This document shows, one piece after another, positions 1 through 10,614 of a stretch of 64,000 bases of DNA. Origin of the DNA: Aureimonas endophytica (lineage in GTDB: Bacteria > Pseudomonadota > Alphaproteobacteria > Rhizobiales > Rhizobiaceae). The stretch lies in contig NZ_BMIQ01000003.1 of assembly GCF_014642635.1 (NCBI RefSeq), positions 559,255-623,254 on the forward strand, given 5' to 3'. Within the stretch, counting starts at the first letter, position 1; each line of letters begins with the position of its first letter. The notes beneath the pieces are model-generated. The model was given only the letters and a program-made list of their open reading frames with translations. It had not been told where the DNA came from and did not search any database. The translations under genes and the position numbers were made by a program.

Positions 1-204
1 CGCGCCCAGGTCTTCGGCAATCCGCGCCATTCCTATACGCGGCGACTGATCGAGGCGGTGCCGGTGCCCGATCCGGCGCGGCGCCGAACGGCCTTTCCGC
101 GCCTTTCCGGCGAGATCCCGAGCGCGGTGCGCAAGGCTGGCGATTCGCCGGTCCGCCTCGCGCTCGCCGATCTCGGCGAGGGCCATCTCGTGGCGGCGGA
201 ATAG
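1..204 (+). CDS. Oligopeptide/dipeptide ABC transporter ATP-binding protein, C-terminal fragment
   Basis: Only the last 67 residues are in the window; the gene enters from the left edge and ends with TAG. The first residues read [21 protein letters not shown], the typical oligo_HPY tail of DppF/OppF/GsiA-type ATPases (pattern GNPxHxYTxxLxxAxPxxDP). This tail follows the nucleotide-binding domain in importers for peptides, glutathione or similar solutes. The Walker motifs lie outside the window, so the substrate cannot be inferred. It is the last gene of its operon here: the next gene is on the other strand. Confidence 0.85.
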   Translation, partial: RAQVFGNPRHSYTRRLIEAVPVPDPARRRTAFPRLSGEIPSAVRKAGDSPVRLALADLGEGHLVAAE

Positions 205-294
205 CGGCGGGGCCGATCATCCGGCCTCAGGCGGACGATGGTCGATCCGGCCGGATCGCTCCGCCAGGCCGGTCTCGCATCGCGGCCTCGACCG

Positions 295-1026
295 TCACGC
301 GAATTCGCTGATGTCGCGGGCCGCCGTGTCCAGGATTTCGTCCGACGCGGCGCGGGCGGCCGCGCCGTCGCGCATGCGCAGCGCCTCCACCAGACGGCCA
401 TGGACCTCGACCGTGTGGAGATGGGATTCGACCGAGCGGTTGGCGCGGTCGAGCGCGCGGGTCAGCGCCGCGTCGATAACTCCCGAGAGCTGGACGAAGA
501 CGCGGTTTCCGCTGGCGCCGAGCAGGATGCGGTGGAACTCGGCATCGGCGGCCGTGAAGGCGTCGTCGTCGCCGGGCTCGGCATCGCGCATGGCTTCCCA
601 GGCGGCGTGCAGCGCGGCGATGTCGGCGAGACTGGCGCGGCTGGCGGCGAGTTCGGCCGCGAAGGGCTCGACCGCGCGGCGCGCCTCCAAGACGGAGGCG
701 AGCAGGTCGGCATCCACCACCGCGTCTCCCATCCAGTCGAGAAGATCGGCGTCGAGGAGGTTCCATTCGGCGCGCGGGCGCACCAGCGTGCCGGCCCGCG
801 CCCGCGAGCGCACCACGCCTTTCGATTCCAGCACCTTCAGCGCCTCGCGCACCACGGTGCGGCTGATCGAGAACTCGGCGCAGAGATCCTGTTCGCGCGG
901 CAGGGTCGAGCCTTCCCCATAGCGTCCCGCCACGATCGCCTTCGCGAGGGCGGCGACGAAGTCGCGTCCGACGCGCGGTCGCGAGCGGCCGCGAGCGGGA
1001 CGGTCCATGCTGGAGGCGAGCGTCAT
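295..1026 (-). CDS. GntR family regulator, FadR (FCD) subfamily, probable sugar-acid regulator
   Basis: About 243 residues. The N-terminal winged HTH lies at roughly 20-85 (LPREQDLCAEFSISRTVVREAL, then VLESKGVVRSRARAGT), and an all-helical FCD ligand domain follows at about 95-240 with the metal-type signature residues D..FH..L and H..L/H..A. It is divergent from the araFGH-dgoD operon across 160 bp. Its size and FCD domain resemble DgoR, the galactonate-responsive repressor, and dgoD lies in the divergent operon, so local control of that operon is likely. The start used is the ATG at 1026; an internal ATG at 1008 is possible. Confidence 0.85.
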   Translation of the reverse strand: MTLASSMDRPARGRSRPRVGRDFVAALAKAIVAGRYGEGSTLPREQDLCAEFSISRTVVREALKVLESKGVVRSRARAGTLVRPRAEWNLLDADLLDWMGDAVVDADLLASVLEARRAVEPFAAELAASRASLADIAALHAAWEAMRDAEPGDDDAFTAADAEFHRILLGASGNRVFVQLSGVIDAALTRALDRANRSVESHLHTVEVHGRLVEALRMRDGAAARAASDEILDTAARDISEFA

Positions 1027-1077
1027 GCGGCGGGGTTCCGGTCTCGGCTGCCTCCGTTGTCCCCGATTTCCAAGCGT

Positions 1078-1139
1078 CCGACAACTGACTATATAAGTCA
1101 TACATTGCAATTGACTCATCAGACTTGTCGGCGCTACCA
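1078..1139. promoter_or_regulatory. Divergent promoter/operator region between GntR regulator and araF
   Basis: This AT-rich patch is packed with symmetry. CCGACAA (1078-1084) is mirrored by TTGTCGG (1125-1131). TGACT-ATATA-AGTCA (1086-1100) is a 15-bp inverted repeat, and a further TGACT lies at 1112-1116. On the plus strand TTGACT (1111-1116) with 17 bp to CTACCA (1134-1139) is a possible promoter for araF; TATATA on the minus strand could serve the regulator. The symmetry suggests a GntR operator overlapping both promoters. This is read by eye. Confidence 0.5.
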
Positions 1140-1188
1140 ATCGATCCGCGTCGTGGGAGAACGGACGCGAACCATCCGGGAGGCAGGC

Positions 1189-2172
1189 ATGAGATTCTGG
1201 AAACAGGCGCTGTTCGCGGGCGCGACCCTTCTGGTCGCCATCGGCTCGGCCGGCGCGGCGGACGTGAAGATCGGCTTCGTCGTGAAGCAGCCCGAGGAAC
1301 CCTGGTTCCAGGACGAATGGAAGTTCGCGCAGGCAGCCGCCAAGGAGAAGGGCTTCACCCTGGTGGAGATCGGGGCGGAGGACGGCGAGAAGGTCCAGGC
1401 CGCGATCGACAATCTCGGCGCGCAGGGCGCGCAGGGCTTCATCATCTGCACGCCCGACGTGAAGCTCGGCCCCGGCATCGTCGCCAAGGCCGCCGCCAAC
1501 GACCTCAAGGTCATGACGGTGGACGACCGCCTCGTGGACAGTTCCGGCAAGCCGCTCGAGGACGTGCCTCATATGGGCATCTCCGCCACCAAGATCGGCG
1601 AGACCGTGGGTCAGGCGATCGCGGACGAGATCAAGGCGCGGGGCTGGGACATGGCGAAGGTCGGCGCGATCAAGGTCTCCTACGACCAGTTGCCGACCGC
1701 GGTGGACCGCGTGACGGGCGCGACCTCGGTGCTGGAGAAGAATGGCCTGCCCGCCGCCAACATCTTCAACGCCCCCCAGGCCAAGACCGATACCGAAGCG
1801 GCGCTGAACGCGGCGACGACGGTGGTGAACGCCCATCCCGAGGTGCAGCATTGGGTGGCGGTCGGCCTCAACGACGAGGCGGTGCTGGGCGCGGTGCGCG
1901 CGACGGAAAGCGTCGGCATTCCCGCCGCCAACGTGATCGGCGTCGGGATCGGCGGCGCGGACTCGGCCATCAACGAGTTCAAGAAGCCGAGCGCGACCGG
2001 CTTCTTCGGCACCGTGATCATCAGCCCCAAGCGCCACGGCTACGAGACGGCCTCCAACATGTACGACTGGATCGCCGAGGGGAAGGCGCCCGAAAAGCTG
2101 ATCCTGACCAGCGGCCAGCTCGCCAAGCGCGGCGACTACGAGGCCGTGCGCAAGGAGCTCGGCATCCAGTAA
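1189..2172 (+). CDS. araF: L-arabinose-type sugar ABC transporter, periplasmic binding protein
   Basis: 327 residues. A Sec signal peptide covers about 1-24 (ending IGSAGA|ADVK), followed by a type I sugar-binding fold. Many segments match remembered AraF: GFVVKQPEEPWFQDEWKFA, ICTPDVKLGPGIVAKA, DDRLVD, HPEVQHW, GLNDEAVLGAVRATE and GIGIGG. It would capture L-arabinose and/or the stereochemically similar D-galactose in the periplasm and deliver it to the downstream ATPase and permease. The start is supported by GGGAGG 7 nt upstream of the ATG. It is first in a 6-gene plus-strand operon ending at 7540. Confidence 0.9.
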   Translation: MRFWKQALFAGATLLVAIGSAGAADVKIGFVVKQPEEPWFQDEWKFAQAAAKEKGFTLVEIGAEDGEKVQAAIDNLGAQGAQGFIICTPDVKLGPGIVAKAAANDLKVMTVDDRLVDSSGKPLEDVPHMGISATKIGETVGQAIADEIKARGWDMAKVGAIKVSYDQLPTAVDRVTGATSVLEKNGLPAANIFNAPQAKTDTEAALNAATTVVNAHPEVQHWVAVGLNDEAVLGAVRATESVGIPAANVIGVGIGGADSAINEFKKPSATGFFGTVIISPKRHGYETASNMYDWIAEGKAPEKLILTSGQLAKRGDYEAVRKELGIQ

Positions 2173-2239
2173 CGCTCCTTCCGACGCCCTGGCGGCGGGT
2201 CTTTCGGCCCGCTGCCTCACCCCTTGGAGCGGGCAAGCC

Positions 2240-3754
<1,515 letters not shown>

Positions 3755-3760
3755 CCCGTC

Positions 3761-4711
3761 ATGACCGCATCGATCAAACGCATCCTGCTCGGCGAGCAGG
3801 GATTGCTCGTCCTCTTCATCCTCGCCTTCGCGCTGGTGTCGCTGACGGTTCCCAACTTCCTGACCGAGCGCAACATCCTCGGCCTGCTCCAGTCCGTAGT
3901 GACCATCGGCATCGTCGCCTGCACCATGATGTTCTGCCTCGCCTCGCGCGATTTCGACCTGTCCGTCGGCTCGATCGTCGCCTTCGCCGGCATGGTCGCG
4001 GTGATGGTGTCCAACGCGACGGGCTCGATCCCGCTCGGCCTTCTGGCCGCGCTCGCCGCCGGCGGCATCGTCGGTCTGGTGAACGGCATCGTCATCGCCA
4101 AGCTTCACATCAACGCCCTGATCACGACGCTGGCCACCATGCAGATCGTGCGCGGGCTGGCCCTCATCGCCTCCGACGGCCGCGCCGTCGGCATCAACGA
4201 CCCGGCCTTCTATTCGCTGGCGCTCAGCCGTTTCCTCGGCATCCCGACACCGGTCTGGATCATGGCGATCCTCTTCACGATCTTCGCCTTCGTGCTCAAC
4301 CGGACCGTCTTCGGCCGCAACACGCTCGCCATCGGCGGCAATCCGGAAGCCTCGCGTCTGGCGGGCGTCGATGTCGACTGGGGCCGCATCGGCATCTTCG
4401 CGCTGCAGGGTCTCGTCTGCGCGGTGGCGGGCATCCTCCTCGCCTCGCGCATCACCAGCGGTCAGCCGAACGCCGCGACGGGGCTGGAACTCTCCGTCAT
4501 CTCGGCCTGCGTTCTCGGCGGCGTCTCGCTCGCCGGCGGGCGCGCGACGATGAGCGGCGTCATCGTCGGGGTCCTGATCCTCGGCATCGCCGAAAACGTC
4601 ATGAACCTCCTCAACATCCAGGCCTTCTACCAATATGTCGTCCGGGGCCTGATCCTTCTCCTCGCCGTGCTCCTCGACAACCTGCGCTCGCGCGCGCTCG
4701 GCCGGCGCTGA
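3761..4711 (+). CDS. araH: L-arabinose-type sugar ABC transporter, permease
   Basis: 316 residues, strongly hydrophobic, with about 9-10 predicted membrane segments and the BPD_transp_2 family pattern. Recognisable segments include CLASRDFDLSVGSIVAFAG near residue 62, VNGIVIAKLHINALITTLATM near 106, and SVISACVLGGVSLAGGRATM near 243. It forms the inner-membrane channel, presumably as a homodimer, with the araG product. It starts 6 nt after araG stops, so translation is probably coupled. It is followed after 5 nt by the epimerase gene. Confidence 0.88.
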   Translation: MTASIKRILLGEQGLLVLFILAFALVSLTVPNFLTERNILGLLQSVVTIGIVACTMMFCLASRDFDLSVGSIVAFAGMVAVMVSNATGSIPLGLLAALAAGGIVGLVNGIVIAKLHINALITTLATMQIVRGLALIASDGRAVGINDPAFYSLALSRFLGIPTPVWIMAILFTIFAFVLNRTVFGRNTLAIGGNPEASRLAGVDVDWGRIGIFALQGLVCAVAGILLASRITSGQPNAATGLELSVISACVLGGVSLAGGRATMSGVIVGVLILGIAENVMNLLNIQAFYQYVVRGLILLLAVLLDNLRSRALGRR

Positions 4712-4716
4712 TTGCG

Positions 4717-5610
4717 GTGGAGACCCTCGCGCTCGCGTCTGACGGGCTGACGGCCCGGCTGTCGACGCAAGGGGGACGGATCCTTTCGCTCGACTGGCGG
4801 ATGGGCGGGACGACGGTCCCGCTTCTCCATCGCTGCGACGAGACGGGGCCGGAGGCGCGTTCCGCCTTCCCGCTCGTCCCCTTCGCCAATCGACTAGCCG
4901 GCAACGCCTTCCGCTTCCGGGGCGAGGATGTCGTCCTGGCGCCCAACACGGCCGATCCCGCCTATCTCCACGGCGACGGCTGGCTCGGGACCTGGGCCGT
5001 CGAGGCGGCGGACGGGGCGTCCGCGCGGCTCGTCTTCCGTCATGAGGGCGAGCCCTACCGCTACGAGGCGCGGCTCGGCATGCGTCTTGAGGACGGCGCC
5101 GGCCATCTGGCGCTGGAGGTCCGCAATACGGGCGGCCGGCCTCTCCCGTTCGGTCTCGGCTGGCATCCGTTCCTGCCGCGCACGCCGGAAACGAAATTGG
5201 AGCTTCGAGCGCACGGCTTTCGCGCGGAACGGCCGGGGCATCTCCCCGGCGAAGAGGCGCCTTTGCCGGCCGATCTCGACTTCGCCTCCGCCGCGCCGCT
5301 CCCCGGCCGCTGGGTCAATAATGGGCTGGAGGACTGGGACGGCAGGGCTCGCATCCTCTGGCCGGAGCGGAGCGCCGGCCTTCTCGTCGAAGCCGATCCG
5401 CTCTTCGCCCACGCTTTTCTCTTCCTGCCGGATCGCGCGCTGGCGCCCCGCGCCGACTGGTTCTGCCTCGAGCCGATGAGCCATCGCGCCGGCGCCCACC
5501 ATCATGCCGATCTCGGCGGTCTCCGCGCGCTGGCGCCCGGCGAGACTCTGTCCGGCGCCTTGCGCCTTTCTCCCTTCTCCCTTCGCCAAGGGGCGTCGAA
5601 CCCGTCATGA
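4717..5610 (+). CDS. Aldose 1-epimerase family protein (mutarotase)
   Basis: About 297 residues from a GTG start at 4717 (an upstream ATT or CTG is less likely), just 5 nt after araH. It fits the galactose mutarotase-like superfamily: [10 protein letters not shown] near the N-terminus, [11 protein letters not shown] with the usual N-R pair, the catalytic-type H-G-D motif in [11 protein letters not shown], and [10 protein letters not shown] with conserved His. It would interconvert alpha and beta anomers of the imported aldose so that the 1-dehydrogenase receives the right anomer. Its stop overlaps the dgoD start (ATGA), showing tight coupling to the oxidative pathway. Confidence 0.82.
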   Translation: METLALASDGLTARLSTQGGRILSLDWRMGGTTVPLLHRCDETGPEARSAFPLVPFANRLAGNAFRFRGEDVVLAPNTADPAYLHGDGWLGTWAVEAADGASARLVFRHEGEPYRYEARLGMRLEDGAGHLALEVRNTGGRPLPFGLGWHPFLPRTPETKLELRAHGFRAERPGHLPGEEAPLPADLDFASAAPLPGRWVNNGLEDWDGRARILWPERSAGLLVEADPLFAHAFLFLPDRALAPRADWFCLEPMSHRAGAHHHADLGGLRALAPGETLSGALRLSPFSLRQGASNPS

Positions 5611-6755
5611 AAATCACCAAGCTCACGACCTTCATCGTCCCCCCGCGTTGGCTCTTCCTCAAGATCGAGACGGACGAGGGCATCACGGGATGGGGCGAGC
5701 CGGTGGTGGAGGGGCGCGCCCTCACCACCGAGGCCGCCGTCCACGAGCTCGCCGACTATCTCGTCGGCAAGGACCCGTTCCGGATCGAGGATCACTGGAA
5801 CGTCCTCTATCGCGGCGGCTTCTATCGCGGCGGCGCGATCCACATGAGCGCGCTCGCCGGCATCGATCAAGCGCTCTGGGACATCAAGGGCAAGGCGCTC
5901 GGTCAGCCGGTCCACCAACTCCTCGGCGGCCAGTGCCGCGACCGCGTCATGGTCTATTCCTGGGTCGGCGGCGACCGTCCGGCGGATGTCGCGGCCAATG
6001 CGCGCGAGGCCGTGGCGCGCGGCTTCAAGGCGCTGAAGATGAACGGCTGCGAGGAGCTCCAGATCGTCGACACGTTCGACAAGGTCGAGCGCGCCGTCGC
6101 GGCCGTCGCGGCCGTGCGCGAGGCGGTCGGTCCGCATATCGGCATCGGGGCGGATTTCCACGGCCGCGTCCACAAGCCGATGGCCAAGGTGCTGGCCCGG
6201 GAGCTCGAACCCTACAAACTGATGTTCATCGAGGAGCCTGTCCTGTCGGAGAACCGCGAGGCGCTGGCCGAGATCACCAAGCACTGTTCCGCGCCGATCG
6301 CGCTCGGCGAGCGGCTCTACTCGCGCTGGGACTTCAAGGGCGTCCTCCAGGACGGTTACGTCGACATCATCCAACCGGATCTCAGCCATGCCGGCGGCAT
6401 CACCGAATGCCGGAAGATCGCCGCGATGGCAGAGGCCTATGACGTGGCGCTGGCCCCGCACTGCCCCCTCGGCCCCATCGCGCTCGCCGCCTGCCTGCAG
6501 ATCGACGCGGTGAGCTATAATGCCTTCATCCAGGAACAGAGCCTCGGCATCCATTACAACGAAGGCAACGACCTCCTGGACTACGTCGCGAATCCGGACG
6601 TCTTCGCCTACGAGAACGGCTTCGCGTCGATCCCGCAGGGGCCCGGCCTCGGCGTCGAGGTGAACGAGGAGATCGTGGTCCGGCGCGCCGCCGAGGGTCA
6701 TCGCTGGCGCAATCCCGTCTGGCGCCATGCCGACGGGTCCTTCGCGGAATGGTGA
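5607..6755 (+). CDS. dgoD: D-galactonate dehydratase
   Basis: 382 residues, the same length and near end-to-end resemblance to E. coli DgoD: start [32 protein letters not shown] in the capping/barrel junction, [31 protein letters not shown] metal-binding region, [12 protein letters not shown], and [19 protein letters not shown] containing the catalytic His. The enolase-superfamily enzyme dehydrates D-galactonate to 2-keto-3-deoxy-galactonate using Mg2+; a related aldonate (L-arabinonate) is possible. It lies between a mutarotase and an SDR dehydrogenase, as expected for the De Ley-Doudoroff route. Kinase and aldolase steps are not in this window. Confidence 0.92.
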   Translation: MKITKLTTFIVPPRWLFLKIETDEGITGWGEPVVEGRALTTEAAVHELADYLVGKDPFRIEDHWNVLYRGGFYRGGAIHMSALAGIDQALWDIKGKALGQPVHQLLGGQCRDRVMVYSWVGGDRPADVAANAREAVARGFKALKMNGCEELQIVDTFDKVERAVAAVAAVREAVGPHIGIGADFHGRVHKPMAKVLARELEPYKLMFIEEPVLSENREALAEITKHCSAPIALGERLYSRWDFKGVLQDGYVDIIQPDLSHAGGITECRKIAAMAEAYDVALAPHCPLGPIALAACLQIDAVSYNAFIQEQSLGIHYNEGNDLLDYVANPDVFAYENGFASIPQGPGLGVEVNEEIVVRRAAEGHRWRNPVWRHADGSFAEW

Positions 6756-6760
6756 GCGTC

Positions 6761-7540
6761 ATGACGGGACGGCTTCGGGGCAAGCGCATCATGGTGACGG
6801 GCGCGGCGCAGGGCATCGGCGCCGCGATCGCCGAAGCCTTCGCGCGCGAGGGTGCGGCGCTCCTCCTCGTCGACCGCGACGAGACGCTTCTCGCCGAGAC
6901 CGCCGGACGACTGGCGGACAGCGGCGCCTCGCTCGTGCACGTGGCCGCCGACATCGCCGACGCGGAGGCGATCGCAGAGGCGGTGGCCAGCGCGCGGGAC
7001 GCGATCGGCCCCGTCAACGCGCTCATCAACAATGCCGGCGTCAACGTCTTCGCCGAGCCGCTCGCCTCGACGGACGCGGATTGGGACCGCTGCTTCGAGA
7101 TCAATCTGAAGGGCGCCTGGAACTGCTGCCGCGCCGTCCTGCCGGGCCTCGTCGCGGCGGGCGGCGGCGCGATCCTCAACATCGCCTCCACCCACGCCTT
7201 CACGATCATCCCGCACACTTTCCCCTATCCGCTCGCCAAGCACGCGCTTCTCGGGCTGACGAAGTCGCTCGGTCTGGAATATGCCGCCAAGGGCGTCCGG
7301 GTGAACGCGCTCGCGCCCGGCTATGTCGCGACGCAGAAGGTGCTCGACTACTGGGCCTCCTTCCCCGACCCGGAGGCGGCACGGGCCGCGACCCTGGCGC
7401 TGCATCCGGGCGGCCGCATCGCCACCCCGCAGGAGATCGCGCTCGCCGCCGTCTTCATGATCTCGGACGAGTGCCCCTTCATGAACGCCGCCTGCCTCAC
7501 CGTGGACGGCGGTCTCAGCGTGCAGCAGCACCCGGTCTGA
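6761..7540 (+). CDS. SDR family NAD(P)-dependent dehydrogenase (probable aldose 1-dehydrogenase)
   Basis: About 259 residues. It is a classical short-chain dehydrogenase: TGAAQGIG nucleotide motif near residue 15, LVDRD at the end of beta-2 (Asp suggests NAD preference), NNAG near 91, and a catalytic Ser in IASTHA followed by YPLAK (Tyr and Lys). The C-terminus closes with CLTVDGGLSVQ. Position after mutarotase and dgoD suggests oxidation of D-galactose or L-arabinose at C1, the first pathway step; this is inferred from context. The preferred ATG (6761) has GGTGAG upstream; an ATG at 6749 overlapping dgoD is an alternative. Confidence 0.85.
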   Translation: MTGRLRGKRIMVTGAAQGIGAAIAEAFAREGAALLLVDRDETLLAETAGRLADSGASLVHVAADIADAEAIAEAVASARDAIGPVNALINNAGVNVFAEPLASTDADWDRCFEINLKGAWNCCRAVLPGLVAAGGGAILNIASTHAFTIIPHTFPYPLAKHALLGLTKSLGLEYAAKGVRVNALAPGYVATQKVLDYWASFPDPEAARAATLALHPGGRIATPQEIALAAVFMISDECPFMNAACLTVDGGLSVQQHPV

Positions 7541-7670
7541 GGCCCGGGCCGCGCGCGCCCCGCCCGGCGACCATCGCAACCGACGTCTCGGACCGATGGC
7601 GGAGTGCCCGTTCGAGGATGCCGGGTCCGGCATTGTCGGAACCTCGGGGCCGGCCCGCGATTAGCCGGCG

Positions 7671-8360
7671 ATGATCTCGAACGGCGATATCGTCCTCCGG
7701 CTCCTGATGGCCGCGGTCCTCGGCAGCCTGATCGGTTTCGAGCGCGAGCGGCTCCTTTGGTCGGCGGGCATCCGCACGCATATGCTCGTCGGCGTCGGCG
7801 CCTGCCTTTTCATGATCGTGTCGGCCTATGGCTTCCAGAACGCGACACGGATGGAGCATGTCGTCCTCGACCCTTCCCGTATCGCCGCGCAGGTCGTGTC
7901 GGGCGTCGGCTTCCTGGGCGCGGGGGCCATTCTCCTGAAGGGCAATGTCGTGCGCGGGCTGACGACGGCCGCCAGCGTCTGGGCGGTGGCGGCCCTCGGG
8001 CTCGCGGCGGGCGGCGGGCTCTACTTCGCCGCGGCGGCGGCAACCTTCATCATCCTCGTCATTCTCGCCGGCATCAAGCCGCTGGAGGAAGCCTACCGGA
8101 CCCGGCTGCAAGCCTGCATCGTCCAGATCCGCGCCGATCACGGCGCGCTGTCGACGGCCGACGTGAAGGCCGCGCTGAGGCTGCGCGGCGGCCAGATCAA
8201 GCGCGTGACGCAGACGATCGGGCCGGACGGCAAGGACGATCTCGTGCTGCACCTCGCCCGCGTCGCGCCGTCGCGCATCCACAACAGCGTCGGCGACCTT
8301 GCCGGACGCCCGGGAGTCCACTCCGCCACGGTCGAACGTCCGAACGAGCGTCCGAGCTGA
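7671..8360 (+). CDS. MgtC/SapB family inner-membrane protein
   Basis: 229 residues. The first 130 hold four to five membrane segments with the MgtC/SapB signature: GSLIGFERER near 16-25, RTHMLVGVGACLFM, and VSGVGFLGAGAIL followed by RGLTTAASVWAVAALGLA. A soluble C-terminal region of about 95 residues could be a small regulatory domain. Family members limit Mg2+-related stress and inhibit the F-ATPase in some pathogens; the role here is unknown. It stands alone between the sugar operon and a convergent NUDIX gene, and no clear Shine-Dalgarno sequence is visible. Confidence 0.85.
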   Translation: MISNGDIVLRLLMAAVLGSLIGFERERLLWSAGIRTHMLVGVGACLFMIVSAYGFQNATRMEHVVLDPSRIAAQVVSGVGFLGAGAILLKGNVVRGLTTAASVWAVAALGLAAGGGLYFAAAAATFIILVILAGIKPLEEAYRTRLQACIVQIRADHGALSTADVKAALRLRGGQIKRVTQTIGPDGKDDLVLHLARVAPSRIHNSVGDLAGRPGVHSATVERPNERPS

Positions 8361-8369
8361 CGCCGCACG

Positions 8370-8404
8370 AGGCCCGGCCGGCGCAAGGAGCGGCTCGCGG
8401 GCCT
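8370..8404 (+). terminator. Candidate hairpin terminator after mgtC-like gene
   Basis: AGGCCCG (8370-8376) pairs perfectly with CGGGCCT (8398-8404), with an inner GCCG/CGGC stem, 10 nt after the mgtC-like stop codon. Only a short run of T follows, so intrinsic termination strength is uncertain. The site sits between two convergent genes. Confidence 0.35.
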
Positions 8405-8458
8405 TTGACCGCAGCCTTCCGAGAGGGCCGGGGCATCATCGAGGAGCGTGCGAGAGGC

Positions 8459-8926
8459 TCAGCCCGGCATCTTCCAGCCGAGAAACTTCATCACCTTGGC
8501 ATCGAGCGGCAGGCGCACGATCAACGTACTGAGTTCCGGGTCTGCGACGAGATCGGCGGCATCGAGGAGGTTCGCCCAGCGCGCCTCGCGCTGTTCCCGT
8601 TCCTTCCACTCGGCGAGCACCGTCTCGACCTTGAGGGCATAGGCGACGACGTCGGTCAGACGGAAATCCGTGCGCGTGCGCCGCCAGTAGCTGTAATGCC
8701 CGGCCGCCCGGCGCAGCATCGTGCCGCGCACGCCGGCTTCCTCGAGAGCCTCGATGGCCGCCGCCTTATGGTCCTTCAGCCCCTTCATCGGCCAGCCTTT
8801 CGGCACGATCCAGCGGCGCGTCTCGCGCGAGGTGACGACGAGAAGTTCGGGCCGGCCCGCCTCGGACAGGCGCAGCGGCAGCGCGGCCACCTGATGGCCG
8901 CTTCGTATGCTGGTCCGGGACGCCAC
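8459..8926 (-). CDS. NUDIX hydrolase (DIPP/polyphosphate type, degenerate box)
   Basis: 155 residues. Residues 40-66 hold a NUDIX-like region: WIVPKGWPMKG is typical of diphosphoinositol/diadenosine polyphosphate hydrolases of alphaproteobacteria, and IEALEEAGV is the second half of the box. The usual Arg of REUxEExGU is Ile (residue 58) while Glu59, Glu62 and Glu63, the metal ligands, remain. It would cleave a nucleoside- or inositol-linked pyrophosphate. It lies 30 nt upstream of the Pit phosphate transporter in the transcriptional sense opposite to mgtC and may be the last gene of the DUF47-pit operon. Confidence 0.8.
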   Translation of the reverse strand: MASRTSIRSGHQVAALPLRLSEAGRPELLVVTSRETRRWIVPKGWPMKGLKDHKAAAIEALEEAGVRGTMLRRAAGHYSYWRRTRTDFRLTDVVAYALKVETVLAEWKEREQREARWANLLDAADLVADPELSTLIVRLPLDAKVMKFLGWKMPG

Positions 8927-8955
8927 GGCCGGGCCTCAGACCGCCTCGCGCCGCA

Positions 8956-9960
8956 TCAGGCGAAAAGCCCGATCGCGGCATGGACGAGCGCCGCGACGAG
9001 GGCGGCGGCCGGCAGCGTGACCACCCAGGCGACGACGATATTGCCGGCGACGCCCCAGCGCACCGCCGAGACGCGCCGGGCCGCGCCGACCCCGACGATC
9101 GCGCCGGTGATCGTATGGGTGGTCGAGACCGGAATGCCGAGGCCGGTCGCGAGGAACAAGGTCAGCGCCCCGCCCGTCTCGGCGCAGAATCCCTGCATCG
9201 GATTGAGCCGCGTGATCTTCGAGCCCATCGTGTGGACGATGCGCCAGCCGCCGAACAGCGTGCCGAGCGCCATCGCCGCCTGGCAACTCAGCACCACCCA
9301 GAGCGGCACGTGAAAATCGTCGCCGAGCCGGCCCTGGCTGAACAGAAGCACGGCGATGATGCCCATCGTCTTCTGCGCGTCGTTGCCGCCATGGCCCAGC
9401 GAGTAGAGCGAGGCGGAGGCGAACTGCGCCATGCGGAAGGTCCGGTCGACGGCGAAGGGCGTCTGGCGCACGAAGGTCCAGGAGACGATCAGGACGAGAA
9501 GCAGCGCGAGAAGGAAGCCGATCAGCGGCGAGAGGACGATCGCCGCCGAGGTCTTGATCACGCCCGACCAGACCACCGCCGCGAGGCCCGCTTTCATCGT
9601 GCCGGCGCCGATGAGGCCGCCGACCAGCGCGTGCGAGGAGGAGGAGGGAATGCCCATCACCCAGGTGACCACGTTCCAGACGATGGCGCCCATCAGGGCC
9701 GCGAAGATCACGCGCGGATCGACGATGGCGGCGTCGACGATGCCGGTGCCGAGCGTCTGCGCCACATGCAGGCCGAAGAACAGGAAGGCGATGAAGTTGA
9801 AGAAGGCGGCCCAGAGAACGGCGAATTGCGGCCGCAGCACGCGCGTCGACACGATGGTGGCGATCGAGTTGGCGGCGTCGTGCAGGCCGTTCAGGAAATC
9901 GAAGAGGAGCGCCACCGCGACGAGGCCGGCGAGCAGCGGCAGGGAGAGCGCGGCATCCAT
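8956..9960 (-). CDS. pit: Inorganic phosphate transporter, PiT family
   Basis: 334 residues with about 9-10 membrane segments. The two family signatures are present: DFLNGLHDAANSIATIVSTRV near residue 22 and GHGGNDAQKTMGIIAV in the centre; the repeated GIPVSTTHTITGAIVGVG pattern lies near the C-terminus. The protein imports phosphate as a neutral metal-phosphate complex with H+ symport. It follows the DUF47 gene by 9 nt, the standard pairing in bacteria, and the two are surely co-transcribed. Confidence 0.92.
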   Translation of the reverse strand: MDAALSLPLLAGLVAVALLFDFLNGLHDAANSIATIVSTRVLRPQFAVLWAAFFNFIAFLFFGLHVAQTLGTGIVDAAIVDPRVIFAALMGAIVWNVVTWVMGIPSSSSHALVGGLIGAGTMKAGLAAVVWSGVIKTSAAIVLSPLIGFLLALLLVLIVSWTFVRQTPFAVDRTFRMAQFASASLYSLGHGGNDAQKTMGIIAVLLFSQGRLGDDFHVPLWVVLSCQAAMALGTLFGGWRIVHTMGSKITRLNPMQGFCAETGGALTLFLATGLGIPVSTTHTITGAIVGVGAARRVSAVRWGVAGNIVVAWVVTLPAAALVAALVHAAIGLFA

Positions 9961-9969
9961 GCTCCGGCC

Positions 9970-10614
9970 TCAGACGTTCTCGATGACGATGGCGCTGATC
10001 TCGTTGGCGACGTCCTCGAACCGGTCAAGCACCTTCTCGAGCTGGCCGTAGATCTCGCTGCCGATCAGATATTTCATCGGGTCGCTCGATCCGTACTGCT
10101 TGAACAGCGCCTTCAGGCCTTCCTCGTGCAGCTCGTCGGAGCGGTTCTCGGCCCGGAGCAGCTCTTCCGTCAGCGTGTTCAGCCGATTGGCGTTGGCGCC
10201 GACATTGGCGAGCAGCTCCACGGCCTGCGCGACGATGCGCGCGGCATCGACGATGACCGCGCCCATCTCGCGCATCGGCGGCTGGAACTCGCTCTGCTCG
10301 AACAGGATCACGGTCTTCACCGTCTTCTGCATCGTGTCGATCGCATCGTCCATGGACTGGATCAGGTCCTTGATGTCGCCGCGGTCGAAGGGGGTGATGA
10401 AGCTGCGGCGCACGGCGAGCATGACCTCGCGCGTGATCTCGTCCGCCTCGTTCTCCAGGGCGACGATGGTGCGGCAATGGTCGCGGACCGCCTCGCCGCC
10501 GTCGAGAAGGCGCGCCAGGGCCTCGGCGCCGCCGACCACCGTGCGGGCATGCCGGGCGAAGAGATCGAAGAAGCGATCCTCGCGCGGCATCAGCTTGCGA
10601 AACCAGCCCAGCAT
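9970..10614 (-). CDS. DUF47 family PhoU-like protein, partner of Pit
   Basis: 214 residues, almost all helical, with the PhoU-like four-helix pattern: an N-terminal MLGWFRKLMPRED, E-N-E-A-D-E-I near residue 75 (metal-binding style E-xxx-D-xxx), and a second repeat with E-N-R-S-D-E-L-H-E-E. DUF47 proteins are thought to gate or regulate Pit transporters. The ATG at 10614 is preferred because AGGAAA lies about 10 nt upstream; an in-frame ATG at 10665 would add 17 residues. First gene of the DUF47-pit(-nudix) operon. Confidence 0.88.
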   Translation of the reverse strand: MLGWFRKLMPREDRFFDLFARHARTVVGGAEALARLLDGGEAVRDHCRTIVALENEADEITREVMLAVRRSFITPFDRGDIKDLIQSMDDAIDTMQKTVKTVILFEQSEFQPPMREMGAVIVDAARIVAQAVELLANVGANANRLNTLTEELLRAENRSDELHEEGLKALFKQYGSSDPMKYLIGSEIYGQLEKVLDRFEDVANEISAIVIENV

